In this document: positions 55,106-64,000 of the stretch, in pieces
Layout: each line of letters begins with the position of its first letter
Position numbering within the stretch: position 1 is the first letter of the stretch
Assembly: GCA_949775045.1 (NCBI GenBank)
Contig: OX459110.1
Location: 4,207,729 to 4,271,728, forward strand
Direction of reading: 5' to 3'
Length of the DNA stretch: 64,000 nt
Source: Metridium senile
Taxonomy: Eukaryota > Cnidaria > Anthozoa > Actiniaria > Metridiidae
Position numbers and translations under genes: made by a program
Notes under the pieces: generated by a model
What the model saw: the letters and a program-made list of their open reading frames with translations, nothing else
Databases searched by the model: none
Told to the model about the DNA's origin: nothing

Positions 55106-56629
55106 ACTATGGCAATAGTTAGTAATTAAACTAGTATGGACTGTGCCATTGTTGATAAGGAAACAATTGGGGTAAAAATGTACTATAACTAGCGGTTAAA
55201 CTAGAATGAACTGTTTTAAAAAAGATTATTTTTATTACCAAAAGTAAACTACAAATTAATAATATAATATATACTAGAGTACAAACACTAAAAGTGTGCA
55301 ATACTTTGTACTATTTACCACTAAATAGTGTTGATTAAACAATAGGGAACAAAAGAATTTGCATAATTTAGCAGTATTTAGTGGTATTTATGTTGCACAC
55401 TTTTAGTGTTTGTACTCTATACAATAAAATGTATTTGTTGGTGGCAGTAAAATGATGATAATAAACATTTTGTGAGGATGTGTTATAAGTTTCTTCTATC
55501 ATCATTTGTAATGCTGTTGCTATTAATCTCATTTTCATCATCACTATCATTAAAATCATCATCAATATCATCTTACCATTGTTCATTTTCATCAATGTCA
55601 TCACCATCATCATTTTCATCATATCACCATCAATATTATTCAATAATATTATTAGTATTATATTATCATTATCATCACCATCTTTATCATTGGCATTGTT
55701 TTATCATCAGCATGATTGTTATCATCATCATCATTATCATGACCATCTTTATCATTGGCATTGTTTTATCATCAGCATGATTGTTATCATCATCATTATC
55801 ATGACCATCTTTATCATTGGCATTGTTTTATCATCAGCATGATTGTTATCATCATCATCATTATCATGACCATCTTTATCATTGGCATTGTTTTATCATC
55901 AGCATCGTCTTCATCACCAGCATGATTGTTATCATCACATTTATCATCATCATCATTATCATCACCATCTTTATCATTGGCATTGTTTTATCATCACCAT
56001 CATCTTCATCATCAGCATGATGTTATCATCATCATCATCATCATCATCTTCATAATTAGCATTATATCATCGTCCTCATTGTAATCGTCATCATTATTGT
56101 CATTGTCACCAACAACATCTAATTATTTCCCACAGATCTACCAGATGGCAGTGTCGATGCTGTCATAGCAGCGACGTGTTTTCACTGGTTCGCTTACAAA
56201 CAGAACGCCATCTCACAAATCCACCGTGTGCTCAACCCCAACGGCATGCTGGGAGTTGCATGGTTAATCCCAGATAAAGAATCGCAGCCGTTTGTCTACA
56301 AAGTTATGGAGTATGTATTGCCGTTTTACACCGAAAAACCTTGCTTACATGCCGGTTTGGAGGAAGAAAATGTCGTCAATCAGATTGGCTTGTCTGAGAA
56401 ATTCAGCCAGCCCGAGAAGATGACGTTGATTAATCATGATAAATGCAACAGAGAGCAATACTACCAATCGACGTTGTCGTACAGCACTGTCCGAGGAATG
56501 ACCGAAGAAGAGCGTAGTGACTTCACAACGTTTTGCAGGGAAGCGATGGCAGAGCACGTTGCACAGACGGGCAGGGAAATAACTTCGTTGGCACATAGAG
56601 TAGCCTTGTATTGGAGCAAAAGAATCTAG
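51258..56629 (+). CDS. Methyltransferase copy 1, isoform B (277 aa)
   Basis: The same first exon 51258-51597 can be spliced instead to 56136-56629 (acceptor ATTTCCCACAG). Exon B is also 494 nt and starts with the homologous DLPDGSVDAVIAATCFHWFA, then QIHRVLNPNGMLGVAWLIPD, ending RVALYWSKRI. A and B each supply the complete C-terminal half of the fold and each has its own stop, so they are alternative last exons, not consecutive ones. The protein halves clearly diverged after the DLPD...FHWFA block, so the two isoforms probably differ in substrate. Exon B has more GC-rich codons than exon A. The AATAAA at 56718-56723, about 90 nt downstream, is a good polyadenylation site. Confidence 0.88.
51865..54204. 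mobile_element. 2.34-kb fold-back element inserted in the MITE
   Basis: Ends CACAGGCACCCCAGGATCCA and its complement, arms about 230 bp. GTGTAAA is duplicated at 51858-51864 and 54205-54211. It is absent from unit 2, so it was inserted after the duplication or lost there. It contains another element at 52151-53180. No transposase frame seen. Confidence 0.88.
52151..53180. mobile_element. Nested 1.03-kb element with about 265-bp inverted repeats and TTAA borders
   Basis: TTAAGGAGGCTCGGGTCAGT at the left and its complement at the right. The arms continue through CCCAGCGACGTTTGAAAGGC, GATAACGCCGCCGAATTTC and AAAGCTGTTAC. TTAA borders suggest a piggyBac-type target site, but TTAA is also part of the palindrome, so this is tentative. 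Confidence 0.8.
54360..54510. repeat. Palindromic repeat family (TAGCGAGTAAACTAGTATAG)
   Basis: GGTAATATAATGAAATTTGT is mirrored by ACAAATTTCATTATATTACC around CCGTAAAAAATGTTGAC. The equivalent at 60295-60430 shows it predates the locus duplication. Confidence 0.75.
55276..55420. mobile_element. Small MITE, about 145 bp, with copy at 61203-61345
   Basis: AGAGTACAAACACTAAAAGT and its complement, TA-type borders. Present in both units. Confidence 0.75.
55540..56060. repeat. ATC-rich tandem repeat between exons A and B
   Basis: ATCATCATTATCATGACCAT and CTTTATCATTGGCATTGTTT units of about 75-80 bp repeat about five times. The homologous tract in unit 2 is 61450-62035. Confidence 0.9.
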
Positions 56630-56717
56630 AACCACTGCGTCAAAATTGAGACAGCACCTTCTTTGACGCCCTTTCATAATATTACTGCATTTGTATTATA
56701 TTATTATTATTATATGT

Positions 56718-56723
56718 AATAAA
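56718..56723 (+). terminator. Polyadenylation signal candidate, methyltransferase isoform B
   Basis: AATAAA about 90 nt after the exon B stop. This segment is missing from unit 2, where about 170 bp downstream of the gene are deleted. Confidence 0.55.
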
Positions 56724-56845
56724 AATCAGTAAAGAAGAAACATCACATTTGGAGTTAAGCTAATGTAGAATGTTATAAGACTAATTGTAGAGGGCAGATT
56801 TAAAAAAATGTGTTTTAAGATTTGATTTAAAAGTTTGTAAACTAG

Positions 56846-57301
56846 ATTATTATATGGCTACGATAGTACGCGCGCTCTGATTGGCTGATTTCCGGTCTGA
56901 TATTTTCCCATATCAGACCGTTACCATGACAACGGTCCAATTTTCGTATTTTGTTCAGACCAGGAAATTGAAAAACAACTTGTAAAGTATGTCAATAAAT
57001 ATTTTGTTAAAGTTTTGCCTTTTCATACCTGCAAAGTGTTTTTTAGACAGTTTAGTGTGTGTTTGATGTATTTTTATTCATTCAACAATGAGAGATTCGG
57101 CGATAAAATATTTAAAATTTCGTACATCGCTAAGAAAAAAAGCCATATAATAAACGATTTATTAACCTCGCTTGTTCGGTCTGTATGGAAAATATCAGAC
57201 CTCGATCTTTTTTGTACGGACCTCGCTGCGCTCGTTCCGTACTGTCAAGACCTCGGTCTGATATTTTCCCTTACAGACCTCTCGCTCGGTTAATAATCCT
57301 T
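56846..57301. mobile_element. Insertion present only in unit 1
   Basis: Unit 2 reads AAACTAG directly into AATAACGCAT. Unit 1 has about 455 bp between these words, including CGCGCGCTCTGATTGGCTG and several pairs of GGTCTGATATTTTCCC in both orientations. Confidence 0.6.
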
Positions 57302-58620
57302 TAATAACGCATGCTTGAGTACTGAAGTGAATACGTCGCCTATTGTCAGTTGTCAAGGAAACTTGTTCCAAACTAAAGTCGATCAACCGTATTTCTTTTG
57401 TTCCTCTATAGAAATGTGTGCTGAAAAGTTACTGCATGTTTGGAACAGGAATCCATGGCAACTGACGTCACACTTTACCACTCTATTATAATTGCTGACG
57501 CCCTTGTAATTCAGCTTTGCTGCAATAAGGTTTCTATTAAACTATTGTTATTATTATTATCGTTTGCACATTCCCATTTTTCGTCTTCTTTCTATGCTGT
57601 GTAGCTTTGAGTTGCTTAAATACCCGTAAAACGGAGCATTGATGGAGAGTGGGGGAAAAGAGCGCACCGTCGGTATCCTGGGAGACCAACTTACTTCAAG
57701 CTGAAGGAACTACCGACGCTAAATAATAGTACGTAATAAGAAGAACAAGAACAAGAGGAGGAAGAAGAGATGACGAATTGTGATTAATGGTTAAATGAAC
57801 TTCATATCAACCAATACACCCTATGCACAAAGGCGTGGCAATAAAAATATCTTAGTTAATCAGCTTTAGATAACACCATTGCCTTCATTAGAAAGAGCAC
57901 ATCGATATTAGTAATATTCAAAAACTTTCAATTTAGTAACATGATAAAAAGTTTACAAAGATTTGACTTGAAATTTGAAATTTGGGCTGACGAGCCTCGT
58001 TCTCATGTTTTTGTTCATTTAAACGCTGATAACTTTTAACCATTACTTTTCCTTCAAATTTTGAACACATACAGCTTGTTTATTTCGTTATAAGTTTTAA
58101 AAATAAAAAAATGGGCTCGGACGGATTTCAAGCCAAAGTCAACGTAACGCGGCAAAAAATACAGCGACTAGGATATGCCGCTGACAGCTGATATGATATG
58201 ATATGCCGCTGGCTCAGGTATATCGTAACTTAATATTTATTATCCACAAAAATACAAAAGTAAGTGCAAAATATCAAGTTTTGGTTTCATTTGAGTTTTT
58301 AAAGAGACAGAAATAGTTTTTGCTGCAGTAAGACGTATTTGTTTCAGAAATTCAACGATTTCTTGAAACACAGGAACCCCAAAAGTGAACTCTGTGAATG
58401 GCGCACCACAGCAAACCCGCCGATAAGAATTATTAAGAAAATATTAAAAAAACGTACTTGTTTTTGATTAAATCACCCAAAAGAAAATTAAGCTCAATGA
58501 AAATGATTTTAATTAAAAATAAGCATTTTTTACACAGAACTTCAATCAATATTAATTAATTTTATCAAATTTATGATCGTTTTATTAAATTGGGGTCCCT
58601 TTGTCGAAGATCAATTCAAA
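57302..58620. other. Unit 1 downstream and unit 2 upstream region
   Basis: No gene recognised. It includes the CACCGTCGGTATCCTGGGAG repeat (57668-57725), a short AAGAAG-type tract, the unit junction at about 58118, and the upstream region of copy 2. Confidence 0.5.
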
Positions 58621-59018
58621 ATGGCTGCCAACACAGCGAACAAGAATGACGAAGTACTTGGAATCAAAGGCTTCAAAGAATCTAAACACTACGAACAAGT
58701 ACGACCCGACTACCCAAGGGAAGGAGTTGAGTTACTGTTGAACAAACTGGGTCTTTTAGGCGAAAATAGCGATAAAACAAGACAGCTTACGGTGCTTGAA
58801 CTTGGAGCAGGGACGGGAAAGTTTACAAGAGTTATGGCTGAAGTGCTTCAAAATGCTAACGTACGTATAATAGCGAGTGATCCAGTGAAAGAGATGTGTG
58901 AACAGTTCAAGGAGATGCAGCCAGATATAGAAATTAGGCAATTCTGAGCTGAAGATATTGGTAAGATTCCAACTATAGTGAAGTTATACTAAACGTGGGT
59001 GGGGTTATATATGTAAAC

Positions 59019-59249
59019 CGGCGTTTACACTAGCAAATTTGTCGCGCGACAAGAGCTGCGATTTTTATGGCGATTTTATCGCAGCTTTGTCAACGCTTCT
59101 TTGAACATGCTCGAAATTTAGTGCAACTTGCTGCGATTTTCTGTCTCCTAAATTCGAGCGTATTCGAAATTGCGGCGACAAAGCTGCGATAAAATTGCCA
59201 TTGAAATCGCCGCTCTTGTCGCGCGACAAATTTGCTAGTGTAAACGCCG
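59019..59249. mobile_element. GTTTACACTAGC-type MITE, uninterrupted copy (231 bp)
   Basis: CGGCGTTTACACTAGCAAAT to GTAAACGCCG, with GTCGCGCGACAA in both arms. Equivalent of the interrupted MITE in unit 1. Confidence 0.88.
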
Positions 59250-59253
59250 CTTC

Positions 59254-60140
59254 ACGGCGGGCGCAAACGACCCAAAAAGCGCTCATGATGAAATTTCTAT
59301 TTTGCATCAAATATCATTCCACTTCTGCTAAGGACTATAAAACTGAAAACCGTTTTTAATTTGGGCGATGGAAACTTGAGCTATGGCAATTTTAACCTCC
59401 AGAATTTTTCCCGCGAAAATTTTGCGGGAAAAAAACTTAATAAAACCTTTGGAAAAACATTTCGCTTGGTACATTTTTTTCATTTCAAAACATTTCTCTC
59501 TAATTTTAATGCGAATGAAATGATATAAGAACGCTGGAAAATCGTATGATTTTAGAATTTTGATTTTTGCAGTTAGAGGGCTATAAATTGATGTTGAAAA
59601 ATTGAGTAAATCCCTGCTACGTCATTATGACGTCACAAATATCTTTAAAGATATGTTATGCAGCCCTTTTCTGGGATATCGATGATTTTATAAGCTATAT
59701 CTACTAAAAATCGACTATTGAATGGGATTATGTTAGAATTTCTGTTACTGATTATAAATAATGATATTTTATTATTTTCTGTGACGTCATATTAGATGAC
59801 GTCATCAAAATCATAAAATCCCTCATATCTCCAGTTCCAATTACCAAAAATTGATGAAAATTTCGATAACGTGTTTTACATCTTACTGGCTTATAAAATT
59901 CATCCTTAAATCGTGTCCAGCGGTAAAATTGATTTTTTTCTACTACTGTAACATTTTATTATGACGTCATAATGACAAGAAAACATTCAAATAATTTCTC
60001 AAAAATTTTTGCTACCTCCATATTACAATCACTGAAAATTTCAGAACACAAAGACGATAATTTATTAAAATATTCGTAAATAACGGAAAATTGTGACATT
60101 TTAGCGTGCCTTTTTGGGGGCCGTTTGCGCCCGGCGTGCT
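59254..60140. mobile_element. Inverted-repeat element present only in unit 2, about 885 bp
   Basis: CACGGCGGGCGCAAACGACC at the left and GGCCGTTTGCGCCCGGCGTG at the right, a few bases after the MITE. The interior is AT-rich with repeated TATGACGTCA. Unit 1 has no trace of it at this site. Confidence 0.8.
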
Positions 60141-61449
60141 TAGTTAAGCTTATTAAAAGTATGATAAACTTTTTGTAGTTTGAGTTGCTTGTTAAGTGTT
60201 CAACAAACAATACACTATATATTTCTGGGTTTTTCGATTCGCACTGTAATTTCTGTTGCACCTTTGTAATTAATTGCATTATATTCTGAATAGAAATGGA
60301 AACTAGCGAGTAAACTAGTATAGGCTGCGTCGGTGGTTAATATAAATGATAGGTAATATAATGAAATTTGTTACACCGTAAAAAATGTTGACTACAAATT
60401 TCATTATATTACCTATCGTTTATATTCTGAATAAACTTGAACTTAATGATAATGATAATTATAAATGCATGTAACATTAAAACTAATAAGTAATAATAAT
60501 GATAAAAGTTAAATTCCTCTTCTATTCTAAACCTAGATCTTCCCGGTAATAGTGTTGATGGTATTGTAGTCGCTGGTGCGTTTCACTGGTTTGCTTTTGA
60601 CACAAGTCTTGACCGAATCCACCAAGTTCTTTCGCCTGGTGGTAGATTTGGAGTTTGTTGGCTTTTCCCTTCCTCTCAAACTTCTTGGACCAAGTCCATT
60701 GCAGATTATCTTGCTCCTTTATACGAGCAAAACTCAATAAAATGGCCTTGGTTATACTCTGAACAAATTTTCAATGATATTTCATCCTCTGCTAAATTTA
60801 GCAAGGGAGAAATTCTGCCAAATTTTGCTAAAGAAAAGAAGCTTTCTGCACAACAAGTATATTCTCTTTTCTGTTCATATAGTGTGGTCTCTAGCTCCTC
60901 TGATGAAAAAAAATTGGAATTTAAAACGTTTTTTGATAATATGATTGAAAAACACTTTTTAGCTACAAATGAAAAGGAGTTGACTGTGACTTACACATGT
61001 CCAATGGCTTGGTTTAGGAAGATAAACTGAACTAGGGCAATAGTTAGTAATTAAACTAGTGTGGACTGTGTCATTGTTGATAAGGAAACAATTGGGGTAA
61101 AAATGTACTATAACTAGCGGTTAAACTAGAATGAACTGTTTTAAAAAAATATTATTTTTATTACCAAAAGTAAACTACAAATTAATAATATAATATATAC
61201 TAGAGTACAAACACTAAAGTGTGCAATACTTTGTACTATTTACCACTAAATAGTGTTGATAAACAGTAGGGAACAAAAGAATTTGCATAATTTAGCAGTA
61301 TTTAGTGGTATTTAGGTTGCACACTTTTAGTGTTTGTACTCTATACAATAAAATGTATTTGTTGGTGGCAGTAAAATGATGATAATAAACATTTTGTGAG
61401 GAGTGTTATAAGTTTCTTCTATCATCATTTGTAATGCTGTTGCTATTAA

Positions 61450-62035
61450 TCTCATTAAAATCATTAAAATCATCATCAATATTATCTTACCATTGTTCAT
61501 TTTCATCAGTGTCATCGCCATCATCATTTTCATCATATCACCATCAATATTATTCAATAATATTATTAGCATTATATTATCATCACCATCTTTATCATTG
61601 GCATTGTTTTATCATCAGCATGATTGTTATCATCATTATCATGACCATCTTTATCATTGGCATTGTTTTATCATCAGCATGATTGTTATCATCATCACAT
61701 CATTATCATCATCATCATTATCATGACCATCTTTATCATTGGCATTGTTTTATCATCAGCATGATTGTTATCATCATCACATTTATCATCATCATTATCA
61801 TGACCATCTTTATCATTGGCATTGTTTTATCATCACCATCGTCTTCATCATCAGCATGATTGTTATCATCACATTCATCATTATCATGACCATCTTTATC
61901 ATTGGCATTGTTTTATCATCAGCATGATTGTTATCATCATCATCATTATCATCATTATCATTGGCATTGTTTTATCATCACCATCATCTTCATCATCAGC
62001 ATGATTGTTATCATCATCATCATCATCTTCATAAT
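61450..62035. repeat. ATC-rich tandem repeat, unit 2
   Basis: Homologue of 55540-56060 with a different number and order of the GGCATTGTTTTATCATCA units. Confidence 0.9.
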
Positions 62036-62921
62036 TAGCATTATATCATCGTCCTCATTATAATCGTCATCATTATTGTCATTGTCACCAACAACATCTA
62101 ATTATTTCCCACAGATCTACCAGATGGCAGTGTCGATGCTGTCATAGCAGCGACGTGTTTTCACTGGTTCGCTTACAAACAGAACGCCATACCACAAATC
62201 CACCGTGTACTTAACCCCAACGGCATGCTGGGAGTTGCGTGGCTAATCCCAGATAAAGAATCGCAGTCGTTTGTCTACAAAGTTATGGAATACATTTTGC
62301 CGTTTTTCACCGAAAAACCTTGCTTACACATCGGTTTTGAGGAAGAAAATGTCGTCAATCGGATTGGCTTGTCGGAGAAATTCAGCCAGCCCGAGAAGGT
62401 GACGATTATAAACCATGTCACATGTAACAGAGAGCAATACTACCAATCGACGTTGTCGTACAGCGCTGTCGGAGCAATGACCGAGGAAGAGCGTAGTGAC
62501 TTCACAACGTTTTGCAGGTAAGCGATGGCAGAGCACGTTGCACAGATGGGCAGGGAAATAACTTCGTTGGCACATAGAGTAGCCTTGTATTGGAGCAAAA
62601 GAATCTAGAACCACAGCGTCAAAATTGAGACAGCACCTTCTAAAAAAATGTGTTTTAAGATTAAATTTGATTTAAAAGTTTGTAAACTAGAATAACGCAT
62701 ACCTGTAATTACCCTTGTAATTCAGCTTTCTAATAAACTATTGTTATTATTATTATCATTTGCACATTCCCATTTTTCGTCTTCTTTCTATGCTGTGTAG
62801 CTTTGAGTTGCTTAAATACCCGTAAAACGGAGCATTGGTGGACAGAGGGGGAAAAGAGCGCACCGTCGGCTTCCTGGGAGACCAACTTACTTCAAGTTGA
62901 AGGAACTACCGACGCTAAATA

Positions 62922-62988
62922 AAGAAGAAGAAGAAGAAGAAGAAGAAGAAGAAGCTGAAGAAGAAGAAGAAGAAGAAGAAGAAGAAGA
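62922..62988 (+). repeat. (AAG)n microsatellite
   Basis: About 22 AAG units with one GAAGCTGAAG interruption. The same place in unit 1 (about 57738-57770) is short and imperfect, so the array expanded after duplication. Confidence 0.9.
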
Positions 62989-63381
62989 GATGACGAATTG
63001 TGATGGGTAAATGAACTTCATATCAACCAATACACCCTATGCACAAAGGCGTGGCAATAAAAATATCTTAGTTAATCAACTTTAGATAACACCATTGCCT
63101 TCATTAGAAAGAGCACATCGATATTAGTAATATTCAAAAACTTTCAATTTAGTAACATGAAATGATAAAAAGCTACAGCTTTTGAATTTTGGGCTGACGA
63201 GCCTCGTTCTCATGTTTTTGTACATTTAAACGCTGATAACTTGTAACCATTACTTTTCCTTCAAATTTTGAACACACACACAGCTTGTTTATTTCGTTAT
63301 AAGTTTTTAAAATAAAAAAATGGGCTCACCGTATTAGTTTTCAAGTTATTGTGCTGCAAAATCCGACAATCGCTCGCCATC

Positions 63382-63451
63382 TTGTATTTCCAACCTCGTT
63401 CCCAGGGCCTTTTTTCGGAAAAAGGCCCTGGGAACGAGGTTGTTGTATTTC
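63382..63451. mobile_element. 52-bp near-perfect palindrome with 9-bp target duplication
   Basis: 63391-63442 begins CAACCTCGTTCCCAGGGCC and ends with its complement (one mismatched pair near the centre). TTGTATTTC is duplicated exactly at 63382-63390 and 63443-63451. Confidence 0.9.
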
Positions 63452-64000
63452 TTATTTAAGCAAAATCATCCAGGCATTCCTCGTCGCGCGCAGAAAGGAT
63501 GCGCAGAAACAATGGCCGCCAACGTCCTTAATGCCTTAAGTGGAATGTGTAATTTTGAAAACTAAATATCGAAGGTTACATATTTTTTGTCATGGTATGT
63601 GGTCATGCATGTCGTTATGGTATACTAGAGCGAATTCGTATATTAATTAAAATGTAAATGATCATATATAGAGGATCATGATTAGATGGGCGCGCGGAGA
63701 AACGAGTTTTATCTTCGAGTGTTGAATAGATCTCTCACGAGAAGAAAAAAATTGTATATCCAAGCGACCATGTAATGTTCTGTTTATTTTATAGATATCG
63801 ATGAAATGTCAAGAGAAATAAAACTTGATTGACTCGTTATTAAAGACCTTTATGCAAAACGAATTGCATCTGAAAACGATATCTTCACATGTGAAAGATA
63901 TGATATCTTTCACATGTGAAAGATACGAGGTTTTAGACACTAGATAAATCCTGGTGTTTCATCGATATCTAGATAATAAATAGAGGATATTACATGGGCG
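63452..64000. other. Non-coding end of window
   Basis: No exon recognised. A short symmetrical segment at 63891-63930 repeats TATCTTTCACATGTGAAAGA, a perfect palindrome, twice. Confidence 0.4.

Larger units (their letters stand above)
50770..58118 (+). repeat. Tandem segmental duplication, unit 1 (about 7.35 kb)
   Basis: Begins GACGGATTTCAAGCCAAAGT and ends AAAATGGGCTCG, directly joined to unit 2 at about 58118. It contains the whole methyltransferase gene. It is longer than unit 2 because of the 2.34-kb fold-back in the first intron and about 450 bp near 56846-57301. Confidence 0.9.
58621..62608 (+). pseudogene. Methyltransferase copy 2, disrupted by two nonsense codons
   Basis: Exon positions: shared exon 58621-58960, exon A 60537-61030, exon B 62115-62608 (again 340, 494 and 494 nt). 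In the shared exon, GGA for Gly109 has become TGA (58945-58947), five codons before the donor, so both isoforms are truncated before the second half of the fold. In exon B, GAA has become TAA (62519-62521, residue 249). Exon A stays open with a few substitutions (e.g. DLPGNSVDGIVV). Splice sites are all retained. It may be a transcribed pseudogene; a single base error in the assembly would be needed for it to be functional for isoform A. Confidence 0.85.
58119..63328 (+). repeat. Tandem segmental duplication, unit 2 (about 5.2 kb)
   Basis: Aligns with unit 1 from GACGGATTTCAAGCCAAAGT to AAAAAAATGGGCTC. Exon and flanking sequence are nearly identical; differences are mostly insertions, repeat lengths and scattered substitutions. 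Confidence 0.9.

Overview
The window is eukaryotic. Protein genes are split by many GT-AG introns, spacers are AT-rich and crowded with short inverted-repeat transposons (MITEs) and microsatellites, and tRNA-derived SINEs and a 5'-truncated LINE are present. Gene content (25-exon SEC31, rhodopsin-class GPCR, C-type lectin domain, arminin-like antimicrobial precursor) and the palindromic repeat style suggest an invertebrate, most likely an anthozoan cnidarian; the species assignment is inference.

Layout. 1-2 kb: last exon of a C-type lectin gene (+). 2-8 kb: MITEs, tandem repeats and a 109-copy CTCCTT array. 8.3-9.8 kb: a complete two-coding-exon class A GPCR (-). 10-13.8 kb: two minisatellites and nested MITEs. 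13.84-19.18 kb: an apparently intact 5.3-kb DNA transposon with perfect 79-bp terminal inverted repeats, carrying a SAP-SWIM-YqaJ nuclease gene (+) and a THAP-domain DDE transposase gene (-), an ISL2EU-like two-gene architecture. 19.5-21.0 kb: a four-exon gene (-) for a secreted prepropeptide with signal peptide, strongly acidic pro-region, KR cleavage site and an extremely arginine-rich 31-residue C-terminus. 21.3-25.2 kb: large inverted repeat and MITEs. 25.4-48.5 kb (plus a probable 5'UTR exon near 49.5 kb): the complete SEC31 COPII coat gene (-). All 25 coding exons were found and the reading frame closes at 1,291 residues; its introns hold most of the simple repeats, a LINE fragment and two SINEs. 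49.6-51.2 kb: intergenic, between divergently transcribed genes. 50.8-63.3 kb: a tandem segmental duplication of a class I SAM-methyltransferase gene (+). Each copy has one shared N-terminal exon and two homologous last exons of identical length (494 nt), which can only be used alternatively. Copy 1 is open for both isoforms; copy 2 has two nonsense codons.

How things relate. SEC31 and GPCR are ordinary host genes. Lectin and antimicrobial precursor are candidate innate-defence genes. The methyltransferase locus shows exon duplication followed by whole-locus duplication and partial decay. The dense MITE content allows several relative datings: a 66-bp perfect palindrome inside the LINE, a 2.3-kb fold-back inside a MITE in methyltransferase copy 1, and a hAT-like MITE inside an older repeat.
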